Below are positions 16,284-23,925 of a stretch of DNA of 64,000 bases, piece by piece. Position 1 is the stretch's first letter, and each line of letters opens with the position of its first letter. The translations under genes and the position numbers were made by a program. The notes below the pieces were generated by a model. That model ran no database searches, was not told the DNA's origin, and saw only the letters and a program-made list of their open reading frames with translations. This DNA comes from Actinomadura oligospora ATCC 43269 (GTDB lineage: Bacteria > Actinomycetota > Actinomycetes > Streptosporangiales > Streptosporangiaceae). The stretch is taken from contig NZ_JADG01000003.1 of assembly GCF_000518265.1 (NCBI RefSeq), positions 496,001-560,000 on the forward strand, read 5' to 3'.

Positions 16284-17903
16284 ATGGATGATCATTTTCC
16301 CCCGGAGGAAGACCTCCTGGTCCTGCCGGAATCGCTGCGGCGCAACCTGACTCCGCGGCGTGGTGGTGCGCTGCCTTTGGCGACCAGTCTCACCGACAGG
16401 GCGGTGGGCGAGATCGCCCCAGGTGACATGGTCGACGCCGGTGCCGCCGACGTCCTCGCGGGGTTGCTTCAGGAGCACCGCGAGCACCTTGAGAAGGTGC
16501 TGTCGGCGGGCAAAAGCGATGCGGCGATGGTCGGTCACGCGCGCGCCTACCTCGACGGAGCGGACGACCCGGCCGGGGCGGCGGCGATCCTGCACCTCGC
16601 CGAAGGGGTGCACAAAGGGCCCGAGACTCCCCGAATCTTCACCGATGGCTGGGTCGTGGAACGTGGGCCGGCCTTCGCCGCCTGCGCCCTCGCGGAGCTG
16701 GCCGGAGTCTCCGGGGCGCCGGGCGCGCTGCGTCCCATCGACACGCTCCGGCAGGTCGACCCCGTGTCCCTCCGACGCGTCCGGGGGCTGCTGGCTTTCG
16801 CGGGCGAGGAGGAGTACGAGCAGGCGGTGGAAGGACTGTCGGCCCATCGTCGGACGCGGGCGCAGCGGATGGTTGCCTCGTACCTGGTCCCGACCCGGCA
16901 CGAGTGGGTCGATGAGTGCTGTGCCGAACCGCCCGCAGACGAATGGGGGAGTCCCCGCGCCTACAGGGACCTGCTGTGGGCCTCGATCGGCACTCCGCGG
17001 CATCTGGACCTGCTCGGCGACTGGCGCTTGGAGGACTCCGACTTCGGACCGTTCTCGTTCGGCCTGCGCGCGACGATGGCCGACGGCGTCGGCCCGGCCA
17101 TCGCGCCCGTCCTCGTCAGCGCATGGGACCGGATCAAGGTCTACAAGCTGTGGCTGGAGGGGCTGGTCGAACTGATCTCGCTGCTGCCCAGTGACGAGGC
17201 CTTCGAGCTGCTCCTGGAGCGGTACGACCGCGAGCATGCCGGCAAACACTTCCGCGCGGCGATGGAACGCTTCCCGCGTCGTGCCGTCCGGGTGCTGTCC
17301 AAGGTCGCCGCAAGCGACTCGAACCAGGCCCTCCTCGCCGCCGGACTGCTGCACCTGCACCTCCAGGCCCACCCCGAACTGGCGGGACCATCCACCCCGG
17401 CCCGCGTTCCGGACGCGCCTGCCGCAGAGATACCGGCCGTGTTGACCGGGCCGGGCAGAGCCGCACGGCTTCCCGACTACGCCGACCCTGACGCCCTGCC
17501 GCAGGTGCTGGTCCGGGGCGGTGGTCGCGCCCTGCCCGCCGCCGCGACCAAGCGGCTCGTCGCGCTGGCGAAGAAGCCGGACGAGCGGCTGGAGGCCGTC
17601 CGGGACGCCTGTGACCGACGGTCGCTGGCCGACTTCGGCTGGGCGCTGTTCCTGCACGGCGACGCGTGGGCCCTGCCCGCCCTCGGATGGCTCGGCGACG
17701 ATCGGACGGCTCGCGACCTGGCCGCCCTGCTCCCCGGCTGGGCGGACCGGGGCACCCGCGCCCGCGCGGTGAAGGGGATCGACGCGATCGCGAGGATCGG
17801 CACGCCGGGGGCGCATGTACTGCTGACCGAACTCGCCGAGACGAGCCCGCACGACCCCGTCAGGAAGGCGGCCCTGCAGGGAGCGCGGAAACTCGCCCCC
17901 TGA
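16284..17903 (+). CDS. Uncharacterised 539-residue protein, HEAT-like helical repeats
   Basis: A soluble protein with no signal peptide or membrane helix. It is dominated by alpha-helical stretches resembling degenerate HEAT/armadillo-type repeats, especially at the C-terminus (LGDDRTARDLAALLPGW, then GIDAIARIGTPGAHVLLTEL). I recognise no catalytic motif. The start ATG at 16284 is followed by an acidic N-terminus (MDDHFPPEEDLLVLPE). It may be a DUF4132-like or other repeat scaffold protein, but this is a weak resemblance. It stands alone downstream of the ECF41 gene (107-base gap) and is convergent with the Dps gene. Function unknown. Confidence 0.75.
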   Translation: MDDHFPPEEDLLVLPESLRRNLTPRRGGALPLATSLTDRAVGEIAPGDMVDAGAADVLAGLLQEHREHLEKVLSAGKSDAAMVGHARAYLDGADDPAGAAAILHLAEGVHKGPETPRIFTDGWVVERGPAFAACALAELAGVSGAPGALRPIDTLRQVDPVSLRRVRGLLAFAGEEEYEQAVEGLSAHRRTRAQRMVASYLVPTRHEWVDECCAEPPADEWGSPRAYRDLLWASIGTPRHLDLLGDWRLEDSDFGPFSFGLRATMADGVGPAIAPVLVSAWDRIKVYKLWLEGLVELISLLPSDEAFELLLERYDREHAGKHFRAAMERFPRRAVRVLSKVAASDSNQALLAAGLLHLHLQAHPELAGPSTPARVPDAPAAEIPAVLTGPGRAARLPDYADPDALPQVLVRGGGRALPAAATKRLVALAKKPDERLEAVRDACDRRSLADFGWALFLHGDAWALPALGWLGDDRTARDLAALLPGWADRGTRARAVKGIDAIARIGTPGAHVLLTELAETSPHDPVRKAALQGARKLAP

Positions 17904-17920
17904 GCCGTCCGACCGGTGTC

Positions 17921-18499
17921 TCAGACGCGGACCAGCGGGGTGTCGACCAGGTGTTCGGCCAGGAACCACGCCTGACGCTCCCCGGCCCTGATCACCTGGG
18001 AGACCAGGAGGTCGTTGGTGCCGTCGTCCCCGTTGGCGGCGGCCCGGGCCGCCGCGTCGTGAGCGTCGGCGAGGATGGTCTCGTGCGCCTGGAGGAGCCG
18101 CGACAGCATGGCCGGGACCTCCTCCACGCCGTTCGGGGGACGCTGGATCGAGGTGATCTCGGCGGCGTGCCGGACGTCTCCGACGGCGACGCCGCCCAGG
18201 GACTGGACGCGCTCGGCGAGCGCGTCGACGATCTCCAACTGCTCGCCCGCGTGCCGGTCCAGCACCAGGTGCAGCTGGTAGAAGGTCGCGCCGCGCATCA
18301 GCCAGTGGTGCTTCTTGTAGAGGCCGTGGAGGATCTGGGTGTCCGCGAGGACCTTGTTCAGGCGCTGGCAGGAGTACATCCGCGCCTCGAAGGACAGCGC
18401 GACCGGGAACTGCTTGACGGTTCCGAACTCCTGGATCACCTCTCCCTTCTGGTGAAGCCAGGGCTGACTGCCGTGCCGGGCCGGGGTGTCGCTGGTCAT
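17921..18499 (-). CDS. dps: Dps-family ferritin-like DNA-protection protein
   Basis: 192 residues from the ATG at 18499, with AGGAGG six bases upstream. The ferroxidase-type segment is clear: HHWLMRG (64-70), LHLVLDRH (76-83) and the acidic run EQLEIVDALAE, followed by a four-helix bundle. The length fits actinomycete Dps. It should form a dodecamer that oxidises and stores iron with hydrogen peroxide and protects the nucleoid in stress or stationary phase. A GGGTAC -10-like hexamer at 18529-18534 suggests control by a SigB-type stress sigma factor. Confidence 0.93.
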   Translation of the reverse strand: MTSDTPARHGSQPWLHQKGEVIQEFGTVKQFPVALSFEARMYSCQRLNKVLADTQILHGLYKKHHWLMRGATFYQLHLVLDRHAGEQLEIVDALAERVQSLGGVAVGDVRHAAEITSIQRPPNGVEEVPAMLSRLLQAHETILADAHDAAARAAANGDDGTNDLLVSQVIRAGERQAWFLAEHLVDTPLVRV

Positions 18500-18528
18500 G
18501 ATCCGCCTCCTGCGGTGCCGTGCTGTGC

Positions 18529-18534
18529 GTACCC
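18529..18534 (-). promoter_or_regulatory. SigB-like -10 element upstream of dps
   Basis: GGGTAC on the minus strand, 30 bases before the dps start codon, matches the -10 of actinomycete SigB/SigH-type stress promoters. The -35 region (GTCCGG at 18551-18556, 16-base spacer) is a poor match, so confidence is modest. Confidence 0.4.
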
Positions 18535-18617
18535 CGGCGACGCTAGGCGTCCGGACCGGAGGGGAGTTGACGGGCCGTGCACGCGGTGGTGACCGTGGGC
18601 GCACTGTGAACGTCGCG

Positions 18618-19733
18618 TCATCGTCCTGACAGGACGGAGTGCAGCGCGGAGGCCGTGGCGTCGTCCTTGCGGGGAAGGTGCAGGTCACGGCGTGCGTGAG
18701 AAGCGGGCATCGGGTTCAGGCCGCGGCGGGCCGTACCGGACGACGGGGTCCTCCGGGCCGCGTCCTGAACGCCACGCCACTCGCGCGGCGTCATTCCGTA
18801 GGCGGCCCGGAACACCCGGCTGAAATGCGCGGCGCTGGCGAAGCCCCACCGGTGCGCCACGGCGGCGATCGTGGCGTTCCCGTGGAGCGCCAGGTCGCGG
18901 CGGCACTCCTCGAGGCGGCGCCGCTGGATCCAGCGGCTGACCGTGACGTCCTCGATCTCGAACAGCTTGTGCAGGTAGCGCAGCGAGATGTGATGGGTCT
19001 CGGCGATGGCCTGCGGGGTCAGGTCGGGGTCGGCGAGGTGCCGGTCGATGAACGCCTGGATCCGCAGCAGCAGGGCGCGGTTGCCGCCGGGGGACTCCTC
19101 CGCCACCCGGCCGAGGATCTCGTCGGTCAGCGTCCCGAGCAGGTCCACGATGTTGCGGGCCATCAGCTCGCCGGCGCGTGGCGAGAGGCCTCCGGCGCCG
19201 TCGACGATCCCGGCCACGAAGGGGGACAGCAGGGCGCCGAGGGAGCCCTCGGAGGCGAGCCTGCGGGCGGTGATGTGGGACACGTCGGATTCGCTGAGGC
19301 CCAGCACGGCCTTCGGCAGGACGAGGGACTTGGTCCGGAAGGGCTGGGGGAACGTCAGCCGGATGGGGCGCGCCAGGTCATAGACGAAGACGTCCCCGGG
19401 GCCCAGGACCGCCTCGCGGCCGTCCTGCTCGAGCCGGGCGACCCCCGCGTCCAGCATCTTGACGACGACGTAGTCGTCCTGGCCGTCCTGCGCGGCGAGG
19501 CGGCGCGTGCGCAGGGCGTCCTGGCAGTCGCCCGCCAGGGTGACGGCCCGGAGCCTGCCGATCGGCGCCGTGCGGATCGTCCCGGCGTACACCTCGTCGG
19601 GGACGGTGATGTTCACCGCGCCGAACGTCCGGGCCAGGGCTTCACGCCAGTACAACCGCCGGCGCGGCACGGGAAGAGAGTCGGGGATGTCGAAGCCTTC
19701 GTGGCCGCTTTCCGCCTGGACATCCGATGCCAT
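18618..19733 (-). CDS. AraC-family transcriptional regulator
   Basis: 371 residues from the ATG at 19733 (CGGAG just upstream). An N-terminal AraC-binding-like (cupin-type) domain is followed by a C-terminal double helix-turn-helix (AIAETHHISLRYLHKLFE and IAAVAHRWGFASAAHFSRVFRAAYG) with the family end motif TPREWR. Its own promoter carries an 18-bp-period direct repeat at 19795-19818. Almost the same element, at almost the same distance, precedes the alpha/beta-hydrolase gene at 23790. This suggests it autoregulates and controls that gene. It lies 121 bases after the sugar importer operon on the same strand and might also regulate it. Confidence 0.9.
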   Translation of the reverse strand: MASDVQAESGHEGFDIPDSLPVPRRRLYWREALARTFGAVNITVPDEVYAGTIRTAPIGRLRAVTLAGDCQDALRTRRLAAQDGQDDYVVVKMLDAGVARLEQDGREAVLGPGDVFVYDLARPIRLTFPQPFRTKSLVLPKAVLGLSESDVSHITARRLASEGSLGALLSPFVAGIVDGAGGLSPRAGELMARNIVDLLGTLTDEILGRVAEESPGGNRALLLRIQAFIDRHLADPDLTPQAIAETHHISLRYLHKLFEIEDVTVSRWIQRRRLEECRRDLALHGNATIAAVAHRWGFASAAHFSRVFRAAYGMTPREWRGVQDAARRTPSSGTARRGLNPMPASHARRDLHLPRKDDATASALHSVLSGR

Positions 19734-19794
19734 GGTTCTCCGCCCTTCGGTTTCGTGTACAGCGACACGCTGCCATCGGGCGTCGGCTCGGCAC

Positions 19795-19818
19795 ATCACG
19801 TGAACCCGCTAGATCACG
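19795..19818. promoter_or_regulatory. Direct-repeat operator upstream of the AraC gene
   Basis: ATCACG at 19795-19800 and again at 19813-19818, an 18-bp period, with GTGAAC after the first copy and CTAG just before the second. The same layout occurs at 23851-23880. It is positioned 62 bases before the AraC start codon and is a probable binding site for that AraC protein. Confidence 0.6.
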
Positions 19819-19854
19819 CGCCCGGAACGGGCCCGTACCTCATCTGCCCGTGCC

Positions 19855-20670
19855 TTATCTGCCCGCGCCCCGGGCGGCCCCGGCGGTGACATGACGCTGG
19901 GCGATGACGAGCAGCAGGGCGGCCGGGACGGACGCCATGACCGTGGTCGCCATGACGGCGTTCCAGTGGTCGGTGTTCGCGCCGAGGTACTCGTAGACGC
20001 CCAGGGTGATCGGCCGGACGGCCGGCGTGGTGGTCAGCGTGAGGGCGAAGAGCAGGTCGCTCCAGGCGAAGAGGAACGTGAAGACCGCGGCGGTGATCAA
20101 CGCGTTGCGGCTGAGCGGGAGCACCACGGAGCGGAAGACCCGCAGCGCCCCGGCGCCGTCCACGCGGGCGGCCTCGATGATCTCCGGCGGGATGGTCCGC
20201 ATGAAGGCGTGCAGGATGATGATCGCGAAGGGGATCCCGGCGGTGGAGTCGGCGAGGATCAGGCCGAGGTGGGAGTTCAGGAGTCCGAGATCGGCGTAGG
20301 CGCCGTAGACCGCGTCGGCCACGACGATGCCCGGCACCATCTGCGTGACCAGGATCCCGAGGAGCACCAGGTCGGTGCCGCGCAGGGAGAACAGGGCCAG
20401 CGCGTACGCGGCGGGCGCGGCGAGCCCGAGGCTGAGCGCCATGCTGCCGAGGGCCACGACGAGGCTGGTGACGAGGTTGCCCGCCTGGTCGCGCAGGGCG
20501 AGGGCGTAGCCGCTGAAGTCCGGCGGGACGGGGAACCAGCCGCCCCCCAGAGCGCTGCCGCCGGGCTGGAGCGAGGCGTTCACCATCCAGTAGACGGGAA
20601 ACAGCATCACCGCCAGCAGGACGATCCCGACGACGGTGGACAGCCGACCCCGGCGCGGTGGGCGCTTCAC
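19855..20670 (-). CDS. Carbohydrate ABC importer permease, MalG type
   Basis: 271 residues from the GTG at 20670, which overlaps the upstream permease stop by 4 bases (GTGA). Six membrane helices are visible, along with the EAA loop EAARVDGAGALRVFRSVVLP, which docks the ATPase. The N-terminal helix FPVYWMVNASLQ is typical of CUT1 MalG-like proteins. It is the last gene of the binding protein - MalF - MalG operon. No ATPase gene is in the cluster, so a shared MsiK-like ATPase elsewhere probably energises it (established for many actinomycete CUT1 importers; inference here). Confidence 0.93.
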   Translation of the reverse strand: MKRPPRRGRLSTVVGIVLLAVMLFPVYWMVNASLQPGGSALGGGWFPVPPDFSGYALALRDQAGNLVTSLVVALGSMALSLGLAAPAAYALALFSLRGTDLVLLGILVTQMVPGIVVADAVYGAYADLGLLNSHLGLILADSTAGIPFAIIILHAFMRTIPPEIIEAARVDGAGALRVFRSVVLPLSRNALITAAVFTFLFAWSDLLFALTLTTTPAVRPITLGVYEYLGANTDHWNAVMATTVMASVPAALLLVIAQRHVTAGAARGAGR

Positions 20671-21650
20671 GTGAGCGCCTGCCCGGCGGCCCGGGCGCGG
20701 CGTCCGGCGCGCAGGTGGACGAGGGCGAACACGAACGAGATGACCATGAGGACGTTGCCCAGCACGGCGCCGCGTCCGAACTCGAACTCCTGGAAGGACA
20801 GCTTGTAGGCCTGGGTCGCCAGGGTTTCGGTGGACCCCGCCGGTCCGCCGCCCGTCACCGTGAGGATGACGTCCAGGGCCTTGACCGTGTAGGCCACGCC
20901 CAGCACCAGCACGACGCTCACCACGGGCCGCAGCAGCGGCCACGTGATGTGGCGGAAAGCGCTCACCGGTCCCGCGCCGTCCAGCCTCGCCGCCTCGTAC
21001 AGGTGCGGGGGGATCTCCTGGAGGCCGCCGTACAGGATCGCGGTGTTGAAGGGGATCCCGACCCAGACGTTGACGAGGATCACCGACACCAGGGCCTGCG
21101 GGGTGCCGGTCAGCCAGGGGACGCCCGACGAGGAGAGGTGCAGTCCGCGCACCACCGCGTTGACGATTCCCGTGTCGGGGTCGAGCATCCACCTCCACGT
21201 CGTGCCGGAGGCGACCAGGGGCAGCAACCAGGGCAGCAGCAGGAGCGACCGCAGGACGCCGCCGAGCGGGAAGCGGCGCTGGAAGAACAGCGCCAGGGCC
21301 AGGCCGAGGACGAACTGCCCGAGCAGCGAACCCGCGGTGAACAGGATCGTGTGCGCCAGGGCCTCGGAGAACAGGTCCGAGGTGAGGATCGCCGCGTAGT
21401 TCCGCAGGCCCGCGAACGGGGCGACGCCCGAGTAGAGGGTCGTGGTCGTGTACTGCTGGAAGCTCAGCTCGACGTTCTTGACGAGCGGGTACCCGAAGAA
21501 GACCAGCAGGTAGGCCGCGGCGGGCAGGACGAACCCCCACCGGGCCAGCCGCTCTCGTGCGCGTGCCCTGACCATGCCCCGGTCCGCCGTGTCGACGACG
21601 GCGTCGTCCCCGGCGCCCGTCCAGGGCGTCGGGGACGTCCGGTCAGTCAC
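20667..21650 (-). CDS. Carbohydrate ABC importer permease, MalF type
   Basis: A 327-residue CUT1 permease. An N-terminal cytoplasmic extension of about 30 residues precedes six helices, and the EAA loop reads EAARLDGAGPVSAFRHITWP. The GTG start overlaps the binding-protein gene by 8 bases, so all three importer genes are coupled. It pairs with the MalG-type subunit to form the sugar channel. The substrate is unknown; no glycosidase is embedded in the operon. Confidence 0.93.
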   Translation of the reverse strand: MTDRTSPTPWTGAGDDAVVDTADRGMVRARARERLARWGFVLPAAAYLLVFFGYPLVKNVELSFQQYTTTTLYSGVAPFAGLRNYAAILTSDLFSEALAHTILFTAGSLLGQFVLGLALALFFQRRFPLGGVLRSLLLLPWLLPLVASGTTWRWMLDPDTGIVNAVVRGLHLSSSGVPWLTGTPQALVSVILVNVWVGIPFNTAILYGGLQEIPPHLYEAARLDGAGPVSAFRHITWPLLRPVVSVVLVLGVAYTVKALDVILTVTGGGPAGSTETLATQAYKLSFQEFEFGRGAVLGNVLMVISFVFALVHLRAGRRARAAGQALT

Positions 21651-22896
21651 GGGTGGCGGTCCGCTGCGCCTGCCGTAGGGCCTCTTCGGGAGTCTGCCGC
21701 CCCGTCAGCGCGGACTGGATCGCGGTGTAGATCGCGGTCGCCGCCCGGGGCCATCTGACGCCGAGTTCCCGGGTGCGGGCGCGCGCTCCTTCCGCGCCCT
21801 TGACGAACACGGCCATCGACGGGTTCTGCTCGGCGTACCGGGCCGCGACCGCGCCGCGGGACGGAACCGTGTGGTGCTGGCCTGCCAGGGTGAGCATGGT
21901 CGAGGCGCTGTTCAGGCAGTTGAGGACCTCGGCCGCCTTCGCCTGCCGGGCCTTCGAGGCGTTCTGGGGGACCGTCCAGACCTCACCGCCGAGGGGCGCG
22001 ACCGGCGTCCGGCCAGCCCGGGGGACCGGGATGGGGGCCACGCCCCAGTCCAGGTTCCGGTCCTTCTCCATCGCGGGGATGCGCCACGGACCGTTGATCA
22101 TCATGGCCGTCCGTCCGGCGGCGAACTGGTCGTGGACGTCCGCCTGCGTCCAGTTCAGCACCGACGTCGACATCGAGCCGCTCTTCACCAGGTCGACCCA
22201 CAGCCGCAGGGCCTGCGCGGCCTGCGGCGTGTCCAGCTTCTTCTCGTCGCCGCCGTTGGACCACAGGAAGGGCAGGAACTGCCAGGTTCCCTCGAAGGTG
22301 GCGTTCGCGTCGACGGCCATGCCGTACCGGCCGGGACGGGTCAGCCGGGCCGCCGCCGCCTTCAGCTCGTCCCAGGTGTCCGGCACGGCGACACCGGCCT
22401 CGGCGAGCATCTTCTTGTTGTAGAAGAGGGCGACCGTGCTGACGTACGGGGCCAGCCCGTACACCTTCCCCTGGTAGGTGCCCGCCGAGAGGATGCCCTC
22501 GGCGACGTCGCGGGTGTCGACGCCGTACCGGTCCAGCGGGGTCAGAGCACCGGTCTGCGCGATCTGCTGGAGGTCGGCGTTGTCCAGCATCAGCAGGTCG
22601 GGGAGCGTCCGCGACGACGCCCGCCGCAGGACGGCCGGGATGAGCGACGCCGGCGGCACGCTCGTCTGCTCGACCCTGACGCCCGCGGTCCTGCCGCACG
22701 CGGTGAGCACCTGGTCCCACTGGTCGTGCTCGGACTTCTCGGTGTAGTAGTCGAGCACGGTGATGGAGGTGATCTTGTCCGTGGGGGACCCGGCACGGGC
22801 TCCGCCGCCGCACGCGGTGGCGGCCAGGAGCAGCGCCGTGGCCGCGGCCAGGCAGGGGACGATGCGGCGCGTCGGCCGGCCGGCCGGTGAGATCAT
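21643..22896 (-). CDS. Extracellular sugar-binding lipoprotein of ABC importer
   Basis: A 417-residue family-1 solute-binding protein. A lipoprotein signal peptide ends in the lipobox LLAATAC, with Cys about residue 28. The mature part shows family features such as GLAPYVSTVALFYNKKML, AGRTAMMINGPWRIP and VAPLGGEVW. AAGGG precedes the ATG by about 8 bases. It captures an oligosaccharide outside the membrane and delivers it to the two permeases encoded immediately downstream. It is the first gene of the operon, and no regulator is adjacent upstream. Confidence 0.93.
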   Translation of the reverse strand: MISPAGRPTRRIVPCLAAATALLLAATACGGGARAGSPTDKITSITVLDYYTEKSEHDQWDQVLTACGRTAGVRVEQTSVPPASLIPAVLRRASSRTLPDLLMLDNADLQQIAQTGALTPLDRYGVDTRDVAEGILSAGTYQGKVYGLAPYVSTVALFYNKKMLAEAGVAVPDTWDELKAAAARLTRPGRYGMAVDANATFEGTWQFLPFLWSNGGDEKKLDTPQAAQALRLWVDLVKSGSMSTSVLNWTQADVHDQFAAGRTAMMINGPWRIPAMEKDRNLDWGVAPIPVPRAGRTPVAPLGGEVWTVPQNASKARQAKAAEVLNCLNSASTMLTLAGQHHTVPSRGAVAARYAEQNPSMAVFVKGAEGARARTRELGVRWPRAATAIYTAIQSALTGRQTPEEALRQAQRTATRD

Positions 22897-23058
22897 GCAG
22901 AAGCCCTTACCGAAAGAGTGCGTGTGGCTGCGGCGGTGGTGCCGGGGGGCGGCGGTCTCCGGGGCCGTCAGGGCTCGAACCGGTGCCTTCCGCGCAGGTA
23001 TCTTATGCGCCCGCAGCAGGCCCGCGACCTGCGGGTACGGCGCGGGCGTCGGCCGCCG

Positions 23059-23790
23059 TCATCGTCGGTGACCTGCGGCTTCCCGGATCATCGCCGCCAC
23101 GCCGTCGGGCCGTGAGAGCAGGACGGCGTGGGAGCCGTCCAGCACGTGCTCGATGGCGGCCATGCGCTGCGCCATGAAGCGCTGGGCGGTCGGACTGACG
23201 ACCCGGTCGGCGGTCGCGATGGCGTACCAGGACGGCTTGGACGCCCATGCCGGAGGCCCCGCCCTGTGGGTCAGCGCGGCGCGGGCGAGGGGACGCTGGG
23301 TGACCGACAGCACCTCCCCGGCGCTCGACGGCAGGTCGGCGGCGTACACCTGGGGGAACCGCTCCCCGTGGATGTACAGTTCGCCGTCCGGATCGCCGGG
23401 AGCCCCGGCGGGAAGCGCGGTGGTGAAGGTCGAATTGGCCACCGGCATCGGGGCGAAGCGGTTCACGACGTCCAGGACGCACTCACCGGCGTCGAGCCCG
23501 AAGGCCGCGACGTAACCCAGGGCCACGACGTTGTCGGCGTCGTGGCCGGCCTGGGTGATGACCGCGCCCCCGTAACCGTGCCCGACCAGCACGACAGGGG
23601 CGTTCAGGCCGCGCACGACGTTCCTGATGTAGGCGGCGTCCTCGGACAGGCCACGCAGCGGGTTCGCCGGGGCGCGGACGGTCAGCCCGTCGGCGTGCAG
23701 CAGGCCGATGACCGCCGCCCACGAGGAGGCGTCGGCGAACGCGTCGTGCACGAGCAAGATGAGCGGCGGTACGGAGTGGGATCCGTCCAT
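23059..23790 (-). CDS. Alpha/beta-hydrolase fold protein lacking the nucleophile Ser
   Basis: 243 residues from the ATG at 23790 (GGAGG 8 bases upstream). The fold is clear: an oxyanion-side VHDAFADASSW motif, a later acidic residue (ATADRVVSP) and a His (DGSHAVLLSRP). The nucleophile elbow, however, reads VGHGYGG (68-74): Gly72 sits where relatives have Ser (GHSYGG). The codon is GGT, one transition from AGT. The protein may be inactive, a binding protein or a pseudo-enzyme, or it may use another nucleophile. Its promoter carries a direct repeat nearly identical to that of the AraC gene at 18618-19733, pointing to shared control. Confidence 0.85.
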   Translation of the reverse strand: MDGSHSVPPLILLVHDAFADASSWAAVIGLLHADGLTVRAPANPLRGLSEDAAYIRNVVRGLNAPVVLVGHGYGGAVITQAGHDADNVVALGYVAAFGLDAGECVLDVVNRFAPMPVANSTFTTALPAGAPGDPDGELYIHGERFPQVYAADLPSSAGEVLSVTQRPLARAALTHRAGPPAWASKPSWYAIATADRVVSPTAQRFMAQRMAAIEHVLDGSHAVLLSRPDGVAAMIREAAGHRR

Positions 23791-23850
23791 GCGGGCGACC
23801 TCCGACCGAGTGGGGATCACACACCCAAACGCGCCCGGCCGCGGCATCGC

Positions 23851-23880
23851 ATCGCGTGAACGTACTAGATCGCGTGAACG
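23851..23880. promoter_or_regulatory. Perfect 12-bp direct repeat upstream of the hydrolase gene
   Basis: ATCGCGTGAACG occurs at 23851-23862 and 23869-23880, separated by TACTAG, an 18-bp period. It lies 61 bases before the hydrolase start codon. The same spacing and near-identical half sites are found 62 bases before the AraC gene (19795-19818). Confidence 0.7.
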
Positions 23881-23925
23881 CGCCCTCCGGCCCGTCAGTC
23901 GGCGGCCGGTCAGCCGCCCGGCCCG

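Noticed and set aside
22950..23030. tRNA-like T-arm sequence GGTTCGAGCC on the minus strand with a CATAAGATACC stretch upstream
   Set aside because: The T-stem does not pair (ACCGG against CCTGA), and acceptor and D arms cannot be drawn. At most it is a degenerate fragment.
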